A stretch of 64,000 nt of DNA from Bacillota bacterium (GTDB lineage: Bacteria > Bacillota > SHA-98 > UBA4971), in assembly GCA_012516125.1 (NCBI GenBank), contig JAAYXB010000090.1, forward strand, positions 90,815 to 154,814. Reading direction: 5' to 3'. Positions 1 through 8,945 of the stretch are shown here, one piece after another. Below the pieces are notes generated by a model. The model saw only the letters and a program-made list of their open reading frames with translations, had not been told where the DNA came from and did not search any database. The position numbers and the translations under genes are program-made. The first letter of the stretch is position 1, and each line of letters begins with the position of its first letter.

Positions 1-143
1 TCGGTCTTCCTGACCTCGATTGACCCGTTTCCCAGGACCGCGATCCCGGCCGAATCGTATCCCCGATACTCCAGCTTCTTCAAATTGTCAAGGAGGATAG
101 GGGTCGCCTGGCGCGGCCCGATGTAGCCGACTATTCCACACAT
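1..143 (-). CDS. glmS: Glutamine--fructose-6-phosphate aminotransferase (isomerizing), N-terminal part
   Basis: Only the first ~47 codons lie in the window; the gene runs off the left edge. The translation begins Met-Cys-Gly-Ile-Val-Gly-Tyr-Ile-Gly, the hallmark of class II glutamine amidotransferases, in which Cys2 becomes the N-terminal nucleophile after Met removal. It continues with the GlmS-typical [13 protein letters not shown] segment. The enzyme makes glucosamine-6-phosphate from fructose-6-phosphate and glutamine in the cytoplasm and so feeds the GlmM reaction encoded just upstream. The ATG is preceded by a purine-rich stretch (AAGGAGCAGG). The 53-bp glmM-glmS gap is too small for a glmS ribozyme. 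Confidence 0.96.
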   Translation of the reverse strand, partial: MCGIVGYIGPRQATPILLDNLKKLEYRGYDSAGIAVLGNGSIEVRKT

Positions 144-196
144 GGTCCTGCTCCTTTCAGATGACCTGCCGCACGAAACGGGCAGCCTCTCGAAAC

Positions 197-1573
197 TCAG
201 CCGAGAGCCTCACTTATCGCCCTGGCAACATCCTCGACGACCTCTTCCACACGCGCACGATCTGGTCCCTCTCCGAGCACCCTGACGAGCGGTTCTGTGC
301 CGGACGGGCGAACGAATATCCTCCCGTCAGGACCCAGGCGCTCGGCAGCGCGGGCAATGGCATCATCGATGATCCGGTTGCCTGCCAAGCCGTTCTTGTT
401 GCGAATCCTTACGTTCACAAGGACCTGCGGGAAGGTTTGCATCCAGGAGGCCAGCTCAGAAAGACGTTGCCCGGTCTTGCGGACCACCGAGAGGAGTGCG
501 AGCGCCGTAATGGCCCCGTCCCCCGTTGTGCTGCGGTCGAGGAAGATGATGTGGCCGGACTGCTCTCCGCCCAGCATGATGCCTTTCTTACGCATCTCCT
601 CGAGGACGTAGCGGTCGCCCGCCTTTGTGAGGACCACAGACCCGCCCTCACGCTCGAAGGCCTTCACAAGTCCGAGGTTGCTGTACACTGTAGCCACGAT
701 GGACCTGTGCGGCAGCTTTCCCTGGCGCAGGAGATGCAGTCCGCATATGGCCATGATGTGGTCGCCGTCCACCACCTGGCCCCTCTCGTCGACGGCGATA
801 AGCCTGTCGGCGTCGCCGTCGTGCGCAAGGCCGATATCGGCCCTCGCCTCCAGCACGGCCCGGCACACGGCCTCAGGGTGAGTGGAACCGCAACCCACGT
901 TTATGTTCGTGCCGTCAGGCGCGTCGCTTATGGCAACAACGTCGGCCCCGAGTTCCCTCAGCAACCTCGGGGTGCAGGCAAATGCCGCGCCGTTCGCGCA
1001 ATCCACCACGATCCGCAGGCCCTCCAGAGTAACGTCGCAGGTTCCCTTCACGAACTCGACGTATCTATCCTGTGCGTCCGTAACGTCCACAGCCCTCCCC
1101 ACGCTGCACCCCATGGGCCTCGGCAGACCATCCTCCACCTCGAGCCGCATGTTGCCCGCGCCGTCGAGGACGTGCCTTTCGATCTCCTCCTCTTCCTCGT
1201 CGGACAGCTTGAAGCCGTCACGAGAGAAGAACTTGATGCCATTGTATTCGACGGGGTTGTGGGAAGCGGAGATGACAGCCCCTGCATCGGCGCCGAGGTC
1301 ACGCACAAGATAAGCCACGCCCGGCGTGGGCACCACCCCCACGCGGAGAACACGTGCCCCGGCGGACATCATGCCCGCCGCCAGGGCCGCCTCAAGCATG
1401 TCCCCGGAAAGCCTGGTATCCCGCCCGATAACGATCGCAGGCGCGCCGTTTTTCGCGCCCCGCTTTGCGGCGACGACCGCTGCGCCCGCCCGCCCGAGCC
1501 TGAAGGCCAGCTCAGGAGAAAGCGCACCGTTGGCTACCTCCCGCACCCCGTCCGTGCCGAAAAGTTTTCCCAT
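197..1573 (-). CDS. glmM: Phosphoglucosamine mutase
   Basis: 458 aa, the usual length for GlmM, which interconverts glucosamine-6-phosphate and glucosamine-1-phosphate for UDP-GlcNAc and peptidoglycan synthesis. Visible motifs, in order: N-terminal [10 protein letters not shown]; the phosphoserine loop ISASHNP with catalytic Ser at about residue 104; the metal-binding loop DGDADR; the sugar-binding GGEQSGH; and the phosphate-binding [11 protein letters not shown] near the C terminus. It sits third in the conserved cdaA-cdaR-glmM(-glmS) order. In other Bacillota CdaA, CdaR and GlmM interact physically, so the context supports coupling of c-di-AMP and cell-wall precursor synthesis. No anomalies seen. 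Confidence 0.97.
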   Translation of the reverse strand: MGKLFGTDGVREVANGALSPELAFRLGRAGAAVVAAKRGAKNGAPAIVIGRDTRLSGDMLEAALAAGMMSAGARVLRVGVVPTPGVAYLVRDLGADAGAVISASHNPVEYNGIKFFSRDGFKLSDEEEEEIERHVLDGAGNMRLEVEDGLPRPMGCSVGRAVDVTDAQDRYVEFVKGTCDVTLEGLRIVVDCANGAAFACTPRLLRELGADVVAISDAPDGTNINVGCGSTHPEAVCRAVLEARADIGLAHDGDADRLIAVDERGQVVDGDHIMAICGLHLLRQGKLPHRSIVATVYSNLGLVKAFEREGGSVVLTKAGDRYVLEEMRKKGIMLGGEQSGHIIFLDRSTTGDGAITALALLSVVRKTGQRLSELASWMQTFPQVLVNVRIRNKNGLAGNRIIDDAIARAAERLGPDGRIFVRPSGTEPLVRVLGEGPDRARVEEVVEDVARAISEALG

Positions 1574-1604
1574 CCGCCATGTCCTCCCGGTCTCTCGTTA
1601 CTCG

Positions 1605-2456
1605 TTAATGGAAACTCTCGATGTTTTTGAGATTAGGCCGTGTTCGCACCTCGCCGGACGCAGGTTCAGGGGCACGAGCAGCACCAGCGCCTGCGCCCGC
1701 ACCAGCACCCCGCCCAGGAGGACCGCTGGCGCCCTGGCCGGACGATGGGCCAGGGCCGGCGCCCCCGCTCCCGGGTGTTGCGGGCGCGGGCTGGGCTTTC
1801 ACCTGAACCGGAACAGTGACACGAACCGACGCGGGATACACGCTCACGCCTTCTACCGGGCTCCCGCTGCCATCAACGGGGATCACTGCGACATCCCGCG
1901 AAACCCCTGCCGCAATCCCGGAAATATCTATCTGCGCGAGCGCGTTCCTCACCGCCTCCACCCTGCTCCTCGGCCCTGCTATCGTCACGGACTTCGGCGT
2001 GGAGCTGGGCTGAAGGGGAACGTAGCCGTCGCTGGGAAAGCCCACAAGCGCCACGGCCACAGGCATGTCCTGTCCGATGACCGCCTCCACAGTCACGCTG
2101 GTGCTCGCGGGCATTACCTCGATGACGTTCACACCTTCGGGCGCAGATGCCTGCACCCTCACTCCGTGCTCGCCTTCTCCACGCCCCGCCACAGAAACGA
2201 AAGCCCTCACCTTGGATCCATCCAGGGGTTCCACCACCTGCCTGGGCCCGCGGACACGGAGTTCCACGTCTTTGGGCTTCGCCGTAACTATGAGGTTTGA
2301 GGCTACCCCGCGGACCTCGAGGCCCACGGTGACGATCTTCTCCACCGTGTCCCCCTGGGTTCGCCTGATGTCGGCCCCCGCCACAAACCATATAACAATA
2401 GCGAGGAGCAGCGCTGCTATTCGGAGGTGCAGGTCACGCGTTACCGGCAGCCTCAT
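1605..2456 (-). CDS. cdaR: CdaR/YbbR-domain regulator of the diadenylate cyclase
   Basis: About 283 aa. One N-terminal membrane helix (IAALLLAIVIWFVAGA) is followed by extracytoplasmic YbbR-type beta repeats; two or three are recognisable by V.G.....V..V.P..V.V.GP-like segments. The start is placed at MRLPVTRD because its ATG overlaps the cdaA stop (ATGA at 2453-2456), the signature of translational coupling; an ATG seven codons upstream lies inside cdaA. CdaR modulates CdaA activity at the membrane. The last ~55 residues are low-complexity Pro/Gly/Ala with an alternating GA dipeptide tract (about 1665-1735), coded by a hexanucleotide-type repeat. This tail is unusual for YbbR proteins and is probably dispensable. 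Confidence 0.9.
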   Translation of the reverse strand: MRLPVTRDLHLRIAALLLAIVIWFVAGADIRRTQGDTVEKIVTVGLEVRGVASNLIVTAKPKDVELRVRGPRQVVEPLDGSKVRAFVSVAGRGEGEHGVRVQASAPEGVNVIEVMPASTSVTVEAVIGQDMPVAVALVGFPSDGYVPLQPSSTPKSVTIAGPRSRVEAVRNALAQIDISGIAAGVSRDVAVIPVDGSGSPVEGVSVYPASVRVTVPVQVKAQPAPATPGSGGAGPGPSSGQGASGPPGRGAGAGAGAGAARAPEPASGEVRTRPNLKNIESFH

Positions 2457-3304
2457 GTCGCATGCCCCCTCAGCCACCCCGGGATGCCCTGCCGAGTACG
2501 GCCAGGCTCCAGCAATTCCCCAAGCTTATCTCTCAGGGCGCCTTCATCAAGGTAGCGTGTGAGCTTGCCGTTGAACGCCAGGGAGATGACCCCAGTCTCC
2601 TCCGAAACGACCACGACTGCTGCGTCGGACTGTTCCGTGAGGCCCAGTGCAGCCCTGTGCCTCGTCCCAAGCCTTTTGCTTACGGCCGGGTTTTCTGTGA
2701 GCGGCAGGTAACAGCCTGCCGCCACTATCCTGTTCCCTTTGATGATGGCTGCGCCGTCGTGGAGAGGAGTATTCGGTGTGAATATGTTGACGAGTAGCTC
2801 CGCGGAGACCACGGCGTCGATCTTCGTCCCGGTCTCCATGAGCTCTGCGACGCCGGTCTCGCGTTCGATCACGATGAGCGCCCCGACTTTTTCACGGGCC
2901 ATCATCGCCGCAGCCCGCGCCACGTCGGAGATCAGCTTCGCTGCATCCTCCTTCCCGAGAAACCCGAGAGGGCCCGCGAAAAGGCCACCGCGCCCGATCT
3001 GCTCGAGCGCCCTCCGCATCTCCGGCATGAAGACGATGGGCAGGGCCACAAACAGCATGGTGATGGTCTTCTGCAACAACCAATATACGGTCCGCAAGCC
3101 GAGGAGGTTACTGAGCATGGTGGCGACAAACAGAATGGCGATGCCCTTCAGCAGAGACACCGCCCTTGTTCCCCGGATGATCACAAGTATCTTATAAATG
3201 ACGTACGCTACGATGAGGATATCAGCGACCGCGCTGACAGCCTGCCTGGCGTTTATCTTGGCAAGGTCCTCAACGAACCTTGCCAGGCTGATGTCGAACG
3301 GCAT
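2453..3304 (-). CDS. cdaA: Diadenylate cyclase (c-di-AMP synthase), CdaA type
   Basis: 283 aa from MPFDIS; an upstream in-frame start would add 15 residues with no family resemblance. Three N-terminal hydrophobic segments (residues ~25-95) anchor the enzyme in the membrane. The cytoplasmic DAC domain follows, with the catalytic LHDGAAII and GTRHRAALGL motifs (DGA and RHR). It condenses two ATP into c-di-AMP, an essential osmolyte and potassium signal in Bacillota. First gene of the cda-glm operon; its stop overlaps the cdaR start. A candidate promoter lies 50-80 bp upstream. Confidence 0.96.
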   Translation of the reverse strand: MPFDISLARFVEDLAKINARQAVSAVADILIVAYVIYKILVIIRGTRAVSLLKGIAILFVATMLSNLLGLRTVYWLLQKTITMLFVALPIVFMPEMRRALEQIGRGGLFAGPLGFLGKEDAAKLISDVARAAAMMAREKVGALIVIERETGVAELMETGTKIDAVVSAELLVNIFTPNTPLHDGAAIIKGNRIVAAGCYLPLTENPAVSKRLGTRHRAALGLTEQSDAAVVVVSEETGVISLAFNGKLTRYLDEGALRDKLGELLEPGRTRQGIPGWLRGHAT

Positions 3305-3353
3305 GGGCCTCCCCCTCGGCTCCGGTCCTGCTTGCAGCCTCCGCCACAACTAT

Positions 3354-3382
3354 ATACTATACGTTTGTACGCACTCGCGCAA
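3354..3382 (-). promoter_or_regulatory. Candidate sigma-A promoter of the cdaA operon
   Basis: Read on the minus strand, TTGCGC (3377-3382) and TAGTAT (3354-3359) are separated by 17 bp, about 50 bp before the cdaA start in a locally A/T-rich island. An overlapping TATAGT (3356-3361) would give a 15-bp spacer. The match is only moderate. Confidence 0.35.
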
Positions 3383-3422
3383 GGCTCGGCGGCTGGTATT
3401 GCATGGTACCGGCGAGGAGGAG

Positions 3423-3469
3423 CCCCGCCGCGTCGCCGCTCGGGGTCGGGGTCGGGCGACGCGGCGGGG
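3423..3469 (-). terminator. Perfect 15-bp inverted repeat downstream of apgM
   Basis: CCCCGCCGCGTCGCC (3423-3437) and its exact complement (3455-3469) enclose a 17-nt loop, forming a very stable hairpin between the end of apgM (3518) and the cdaA promoter. No T-run follows on either strand. It could be a non-canonical terminator or insulator; intrinsic termination is inferred, not shown. Confidence 0.4.
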
Positions 3470-3517
3470 GCGCAGGGGCACAGGGGTGCGGGGGCACAGG
3501 AGCCCAGGAGCCCTGCG

Positions 3518-4723
3518 CTACGCCCCGAACTTGGCCAGCTTGAGGGCGTGCGCCATGGCAAGGGGCAACGCGCCGAGGGACGGGAACCTGCCGAGCGAGC
3601 CGCCCGCGCACGCTGTCTCGCCGAACTCCGAGACCCGGTCGGGCCTCACCCACTTCGACGAAATAAGGAAGGGCACCGGATGCCAGCTATGGGCTTTGAG
3701 GGTGGCCGGCGTGGAGTGGTCCCCTGTCACCACCAGGACGTCGGGCGCAAGCTCCAGAATAGCGGGGATCTGCCGGTCAAACTCCTCGAGCACCTCGACC
3801 TTGCGAGCGAAGTTGCCGTCCTCCCCAGCGCTATCGGTGTCTTTGACGTGCAGGTAGAAGAAGTCGAACTTTCCGAAGTTCTCGCGGAGAGTCTTTACCT
3901 CGTCCTCGACGGTCGCCCCCGTCTCGAGGACCTCCATCCCCACCAGCCTCGCCACGCCGCGATACATCGGGTAGGTTGCGATGGCTGCCGGGGTAAGCTT
4001 GAAGGTCTCCGACATGGTCGGTATGTCAGGGTGTTTCGCGAAGCCCCGGAGCAAGACCATGTTCGCAGGGTGCTGGTCGCGCAGCGCAACGCGCGCTCTG
4101 TCGAGCCACTCGTTGATGACCGCCGCGGTGCGCTCCGCCTCGGGAGCGCGGGGCACTGCGGGCTTTGGTCTTTCGCCCACATGCTGTGGGTCGGTGTCCT
4201 CTATGTCCCCGGATAGCCCCTCTCCCCGGAACACCGCCACGAACCGGTGCAGCTTGCCGGGCTCGAGGATGACCTCGGCGCCCTCAACCCGGATCTCGCG
4301 GAGCATCTCGACAAGCTCGCGGTTCTTCTCAGTGGGAATCCTCCCTGCGCGCCTGTCGGTGATGACACCGGACTCATCCACGGTGCAAAAGTTGCCACGG
4401 GCGGCCACGTCGGTCCGCTCGAGCTCCACCCCCACCCCGAGGGCCTCAAGCACGCCCCTGCCTATCTCGTATTTTAGAGGATCGTACCCGAACAGGGCAA
4501 GGTGGGACGGGCCGCTGCCGGGCGTGATCCCGATTCCCACCGGCTCCACCAGGCCGCAACTGGACTTCGCCGCGAGGGCATCGAGGTTCGGCGTGCGTGC
4601 CGACTCCAGGGCGGTTCGCCCGGTATCGGGATGGGGAAGGCCGCCGAGGCCGTCCACTATCGCCATGACGATCTTGGAATCAGTCTTCTGCGCCAGACTC
4701 TTGATGACTTCGATGTGTACCAT
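3518..4723 (-). CDS. apgM: 2,3-bisphosphoglycerate-independent phosphoglycerate mutase, archaeal type
   Basis: 401 aa from MVHIEV; GGAAGGAG lies upstream at good spacing, and an extended in-frame start lacks this. The enzyme interconverts 3- and 2-phosphoglycerate without a 2,3-BPG cofactor. It belongs to the alkaline-phosphatase-like superfamily: metal ligands appear in IVMAIVDGLGG near the N terminus and in VTGDHSTP near the C terminus. The phosphoserine region GITPGSGPSHLALFGYDP lies at about residues 75-92, and HVKDTDSAGEDGN provides further ligands. The length (~400) distinguishes it from the ~510-aa GpmI. Archaeal-type enzymes are common in thermophilic and anaerobic bacteria. It stands alone, not in a glycolytic operon. 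Confidence 0.95.
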   Translation of the reverse strand: MVHIEVIKSLAQKTDSKIVMAIVDGLGGLPHPDTGRTALESARTPNLDALAAKSSCGLVEPVGIGITPGSGPSHLALFGYDPLKYEIGRGVLEALGVGVELERTDVAARGNFCTVDESGVITDRRAGRIPTEKNRELVEMLREIRVEGAEVILEPGKLHRFVAVFRGEGLSGDIEDTDPQHVGERPKPAVPRAPEAERTAAVINEWLDRARVALRDQHPANMVLLRGFAKHPDIPTMSETFKLTPAAIATYPMYRGVARLVGMEVLETGATVEDEVKTLRENFGKFDFFYLHVKDTDSAGEDGNFARKVEVLEEFDRQIPAILELAPDVLVVTGDHSTPATLKAHSWHPVPFLISSKWVRPDRVSEFGETACAGGSLGRFPSLGALPLAMAHALKLAKFGA

Positions 4724-4822
4724 CTCACGATCTCTCCTTCCGCAGGGGTCTAACAACTACGTGCCAATCTACGCGTGATTCTATACGCGTCGCGCTTTTC
4801 CTCCTCAGAGTGCAGGGACATA

Positions 4823-4950
4823 CTAAGTAAGGGTGCGTTGGTCTTTGTCCCTTTTCCAGTAGTTGCCGAGTTGTGTCGGTGTTGCACTCTCTCTTTGAGT
4901 CACCGGCAACCCCTCCCAAGAATCGGGGACATTTCTGCACCTCCACTTAG
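4823..4950. mobile_element. MITE-like palindromic element, short form (copy R1)
   Basis: 128 bp bounded by CTAAGTAAGGGTGC at the left and the complement of CTAAGTGGAGGTGC at the right. The core contains GTGTCGGTG..CACCGGCAAC arms around a short CTCTCTCTTTGAGT loop. It lacks the ~75-bp central segment present in the long copies at 25170 and 39191. It fills most of the 308-bp gap between the divergent apgM and PBP genes. The rest of that gap is GC-rich with no recognisable promoter. Confidence 0.7.
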
Positions 4951-5031
4951 CTTTGCACCGAAGGCCGGGGTAGCGCCGGGGCCGGTCGCTCCCGGCGCGC
5001 CAGTTTACCCGGCGGGGGCGAGGCGCGGAGT

Positions 5032-7098
5032 TTGCGCGAAGGGCACGGCCAGCACAATCAACGTGGGCAGCACGCTCAGCGCGTTAGACACTGTCCGCAA
5101 GATGGACCCGGCAGGACGGGCGGGCGGCGTCCAGGCGCCTGGTGGCGGTCCATCGTGTTCGCGGCTGTTGCCACCATCCTGGTGGCCTTCGCGCTCGTCC
5201 GCGTGTTCCCGGTGCCAGGGAAGCAAGTCGGCAGCGTGTTCTACGACATTCGGGGTGAGGCCATCACGTCGACCGTTGCAGGCAACCGCATCGAGGTGCC
5301 GCTCTCGGCCATCGCACCTCGACTGCGCCAGGCGGTCATCGCCGTGGAGGACGAACGCTTCTACAGGCACCCTGGCATCGACCCCATCGGCATCGCGCGG
5401 GCGCTCGTGCGGAACATCCGGGCGGGACGCATCGTGGAAGGCGGCAGCACCATAACCCAGCAGCTTGCCAAGAACATGTTCCTGCCGCCGGAGCGGACCA
5501 TCGGGCGGAAGGTGGCGGAACTTTTCCTGACGTTTTATCTCGAGCTGAAATTCTCCAAGGACGAGATCCTTGAGCGCTACCTCAACCTCATATACCTCGG
5601 ACACGGAGCGTACGGGGTCGAAGCCGGGGCGCGGCTGTACTTCGGCAAAAGCGCTCGAGACGTCTCGCTCGGGGAGGCCGCGATGCTCGCGGGCCTCACC
5701 AGGGGGCCGTTCTATTACTCGCCCTACCGGGACATGCAGGCCGCTGTAGATAGACGCAGGGTCGTGCTGGACAGAATGGTCTCGGCCGGGTACATCACGT
5801 GGGCCGAGGCTCGGGCGGCGGCGCGAGAGCCGCTGAGGCTCGCGGGGCTCGGCACCCGCGAGATCAGGGCCGCACCCTACTTCGTGGACTACGTCATGGA
5901 GGAGGTCCTCCGTCGCCTTGGCGATGGCGGGAACCTCCTGTACTCGGGCGGCCTGAAGGTGTACACCACCCTCGATATGTCCATGCAGAGGGCTGCAGAG
6001 AAGGCGTTCGGAGCAGGGCTCGACGCGCTCACCCCGGAAACGCCCGTCGGACCGGTCGTTCAGCCTCAGGGAGCGTTTGTCGCTATCGACCCGGCGAACG
6101 GCCACGTGCGCGCACTCATCGGGGGGAGAAGCTTTCATGAGACCCAGTTCAACCGGGCGACCCAGGCAAGGAGACAGCCCGGCTCAGCATTCAAGCCCTT
6201 CTTCTACGCGGCAGCGCTGGACAGCGGCTTCACAGCGGCAACCACGCTCGCCTGCGAGCCCTTGACCTTCTGGTCGGCGGGGATGCCCTATGCACCCACG
6301 GATTACGGCCGGTTCGAGTATCACTTTCGTATGCTCACGCTACGGGAGGCCCTCGTGGTCTCGTGCAACGTGGTCTCGGTCCACCTCGCGAGCATCATCG
6401 GCCCTGAGAAGGGCGCCGAGTACGCGAGGCGACTCGGCATCGAGAGCCCTCTTCGGCCCCACCTCTCGCTCGTCCTCGGGACGTCCGAAGTCACGCCGCT
6501 CGAGATGGCCGCGGCGTTCGCACCGTTCGCCAACGGAGGCAAGCGCGTCGAGCCCATGTTCATCGTGTCGGTCAAGGACAGGCGCGGCCGCGAGCTTCTC
6601 CAAAACCGACCCCGCGTAAGGCAGGTGCTGGACCCGAGGACCGCCTTCATCGTAACCGACATCCTCAAGCAGGTTATAAGCAAGTGGGGGACAGCTGCGA
6701 GCATCGCGGACGAGGTTACCCGACCAGCTGCGGGCAAGACGGGGTCCACTCAGAACTACACCGACGCATGGTTCGTAGGATACACCCCCGACCTGGTGTG
6801 CTCCGCGTACGTAGGGTACGACGACCCCGCCACCCCTCTCGGGAGGTCGGGCGGGGCCGCCGCCGCACCCATCTGGGCCGATTTCATGAGGGAGGCGCTG
6901 GCTGACAGGCCTCCCGCCACGTTTCGGCGGCCACCGGGGATAGTGTCACGGGAGATCTGTCATGAAACCGGGTGCCTTGCCACGCCGGCGTGCCCCAACA
7001 CGCGGTGGGAGATATTCAAGGCGGAGGCCGTGCCCACTGAGACCTGCCCGTGGCACGGCGCCGCGCCGGTTGCGGGCGGGCATCTCCAGGGCCCGTGA
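5032..7098 (+). CDS. Class A penicillin-binding protein (bifunctional glycosyltransferase/transpeptidase)
   Basis: 688 aa as drawn. A short basic N terminus and one membrane helix (residues ~41-57) are followed by the GT51 domain with the catalytic EDERFYRHPG (Glu near residue 106) and GGSTITQQLAKN. The transpeptidase domain has SxxK in GSAFKPF (Ser ~385), SCN in VVSCNVV, and KTG in AGKTGST (~569). A Cys-rich C-terminal tail (CHETGCLATPACP...CPWH) is typical of Bacillota PBP1A/2c relatives. It polymerises lipid II glycan strands and cross-links stem peptides at the outer face of the membrane. The start is uncertain: TTG 5032 is the only reasonable in-frame start codon before the membrane helix, and no strong RBS is seen. 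It appears monocistronic. Confidence 0.95.
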   Translation: MREGHGQHNQRGQHAQRVRHCPQDGPGRTGGRRPGAWWRSIVFAAVATILVAFALVRVFPVPGKQVGSVFYDIRGEAITSTVAGNRIEVPLSAIAPRLRQAVIAVEDERFYRHPGIDPIGIARALVRNIRAGRIVEGGSTITQQLAKNMFLPPERTIGRKVAELFLTFYLELKFSKDEILERYLNLIYLGHGAYGVEAGARLYFGKSARDVSLGEAAMLAGLTRGPFYYSPYRDMQAAVDRRRVVLDRMVSAGYITWAEARAAAREPLRLAGLGTREIRAAPYFVDYVMEEVLRRLGDGGNLLYSGGLKVYTTLDMSMQRAAEKAFGAGLDALTPETPVGPVVQPQGAFVAIDPANGHVRALIGGRSFHETQFNRATQARRQPGSAFKPFFYAAALDSGFTAATTLACEPLTFWSAGMPYAPTDYGRFEYHFRMLTLREALVVSCNVVSVHLASIIGPEKGAEYARRLGIESPLRPHLSLVLGTSEVTPLEMAAAFAPFANGGKRVEPMFIVSVKDRRGRELLQNRPRVRQVLDPRTAFIVTDILKQVISKWGTAASIADEVTRPAAGKTGSTQNYTDAWFVGYTPDLVCSAYVGYDDPATPLGRSGGAAAAPIWADFMREALADRPPATFRRPPGIVSREICHETGCLATPACPNTRWEIFKAEAVPTETCPWHGAAPVAGGHLQGP

Positions 7099-7300
7099 GC
7101 GTGCCGCCATGCAGAGGCCAACAGGGTGTATGTACCGCGCGATCAGCGGCAACCTGGAGCCTGCCAACAGGCCAGAACAGACCCATCAGATCGCCCTGGC
7201 TTGCCACACACAAGGTCCGGACGCACCTGCGCAGGCAGTACGCCGGCGTGCCCGTCCCAACACTCGCCGGGACCCACGTTGCCTTTGCTCCCGGAGGACG

Positions 7301-7487
7301 GTTCGTTAGCTCCTGCCGGTTTTTCAGCAGCCGCTCGGCTGCCGGCGTCGCGCTCCTGGACAGCGCTCCACGCGGGGCGCTCTTCGCCTGAGCCAGGCCC
7401 GCAGTGCAAGTGGCCGGGCTCTCACACTCCTTGTGAAAGCACCGGCACCTTCTCCCAACGTCGAGAGCATTTCTGCACCCTCACTTG
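7301..7487. mobile_element. Diverged long MITE-like element (copy R2) in a 482-bp gene-free stretch
   Basis: The gap 7099-7580 holds no credible gene. From about 7301 to 7487 the sequence aligns by eye with the long copy at 25170-25368. Shared blocks are GTTAG.TCCT, TGCCGG, GCGC..GCG..GGCGC.CTTCGCC, CAAGTGGCCGG, GCACCGGCA and TTTCTGCACCCTCACTTG. Many substitutions suggest an old insertion. It lies between the convergent ends of the PBP and the HAD phosphatase. Nothing else recognisable is seen in 7099-7300. Confidence 0.5.
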
Positions 7488-7580
7488 GGGTTTTCGGCGT
7501 CCGGTGCCGCACCACGCACAACGCCAGCCACCCGTCCGCACTGGGCGAATGCCCGTCAGACGAGCGCCGCGCTGAAGCGC

Positions 7581-8387
7581 CTAACCCAGCACGAATCGGG
7601 AGATGGCCTCCGCCACGCCGTCGCCGCTCTCGCCTTCCGCAACGTAGTCCGCAGCCTTTTTGACCTCATCGGCGGCGTTCCTGACCGCGACCCCAATCCA
7701 GGCGTACTCGAGCATCGATATGTCGTTCTCGCTGTCGCCCAAGGCCATTACCTCGTTCCGAGAAACGCCGAGGTGCCGGGCGAGGATGGCGAGAGCCGAC
7801 CCCTTGGACACCTCGGCAGCGGTGAACTCGACGTAGCGCGGCATCGAGCGGACCACATGAAGGCGATCGCCGAAACGCGCTTTGAACTCGGGCAGGCGTC
7901 GGTCCACGTCCTCCTTCGACGCGATTATGAGGAGCTTCGTGGGGGCGCGATTCACGAAGGCGTCGAGGTCGCCGACGGCCACGGCCTCGACCTTCGCATG
8001 AGCCATGTACGAGAGCGCCTCTTCGTCGTAACGCTCGACGTACAGGGTATCATCCATATACACGTTGAGGTGAAGGCCCTCCTGCTGTGCGTAGGCCACG
8101 ACCTCCCTTGCCTGCTCCAGGGACACGGGCCTGTGGCTTATGACTTCGTGCGTCTTTGCCGTCTTGATGAGCGCGCCATCGTACGTAATGAGAGGCGCAT
8201 CGATCCCGAGTTCCTCCGCGAAGGGAGCCGTGGCCCGGAACATCCGCCCGCTTGCAAGGGTGACTATGCAGCCTGCCTCGGCGGCCGCCCGTATGGCAGC
8301 CCTGGTACGGTCCCCGATCTTAAGGTCGCTTCCTATGAGGGTGAAATCAACGTCGATCGCGACAAGCCTTATTCCGATTTCGACCAC
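7581..8387 (-). CDS. Cof-type HAD-IIB family hydrolase
   Basis: 268 aa, the usual length for Cof/YidA-like phosphatases. HAD motif I reads AIDVDFTLIGSD (the x-D-x-T pattern is kept, with Phe replacing the common Gly). Motif II is TLASGR. Motif III/IV is the GDSENDISML segment preceded by KGSAL. The C2B cap lies between motifs II and III. Such enzymes dephosphorylate sugar phosphates or nucleotide cofactors; the substrate cannot be inferred. GTG start. The gene is 72 bp downstream of the holin-like gene on the same strand, so co-transcription is possible. Confidence 0.9.
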   Translation of the reverse strand: MVEIGIRLVAIDVDFTLIGSDLKIGDRTRAAIRAAAEAGCIVTLASGRMFRATAPFAEELGIDAPLITYDGALIKTAKTHEVISHRPVSLEQAREVVAYAQQEGLHLNVYMDDTLYVERYDEEALSYMAHAKVEAVAVGDLDAFVNRAPTKLLIIASKEDVDRRLPEFKARFGDRLHVVRSMPRYVEFTAAEVSKGSALAILARHLGVSRNEVMALGDSENDISMLEYAWIGVAVRNAADEVKKAADYVAEGESGDGVAEAISRFVLG

Positions 8388-8459
8388 CCCGCCTGGGGCG
8401 AGCGGCCAGGTTGCGGCCCCGCCCCTGGTCCATTACCTGATTCGTCTTCTGTGCGTCTT

Positions 8460-8822
8460 CTATTCCTCAGATCGGTCGCGCACCAGGAAGCTCAGGACGC
8501 TGCTACCGATGGAAAGCAAGATCGAGGCCAGGACTGCGGGCCAGAAGCCGGCTATGTAAAAGCCCCCCACCAGGCTCGCAACGAGCCACAGCATGAGCCC
8601 GTTGATGACGAATGTGAAAAGCCCGAGCGTGAGCACCTGGATCGGCAGCGACAGGATGATGAGGACCGGCCGTATCAGGGCGTTTACAATCCCGAGCACG
8701 AACGCGGCGACGAGCGCCGGCAGAACGCCACTCACCTGGACGGCCGGCCCCATGACGTATGGAATCAGCAGCAGTATGACTGCGTTTATGAGGCATCTCA
8801 CAAGAAAGCCCTTCGCGGGCAT
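8460..8822 (-). CDS. Small four-helix membrane protein, phage-holin-4 / YvlD-like family
   Basis: 120 aa from MPAKGF, chosen because AGGAGG sits 9 nt upstream; a longer in-frame ORF begins at 8927. Three to four hydrophobic helices are obvious (LINAVILLLIPYVMG, VAAFVLGIVNALI, LTLGLFTFVINGLML, WPAVLASILLSIGSS). The G(I/V)VNALIRPVL and FTFVINGLMLWL segments are typical of the holin_4_2/YvlD family. In B. subtilis yvlD lies with yvlB-type genes, and here it also precedes a DUF4097 operon. It probably acts in the envelope; no lytic function is implied. Confidence 0.85.
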   Translation of the reverse strand: MPAKGFLVRCLINAVILLLIPYVMGPAVQVSGVLPALVAAFVLGIVNALIRPVLIILSLPIQVLTLGLFTFVINGLMLWLVASLVGGFYIAGFWPAVLASILLSIGSSVLSFLVRDRSEE

Positions 8823-8945
8823 GGCTCTCATCCTCCTTCCGGCGTGCACCACAAGCGGGTTGCCCGAAAGCGGAACCGCAAACAGGGTCCGCATTCCGTC
8901 TCGTACCGCCGACACTGCATTCCGCACTGATCTCGCAACTCACAC

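Noticed and set aside
144..196. glmS ribozyme between glmM and glmS
   Set aside because: The intergenic space is only 53 bp, far shorter than the ribozyme.
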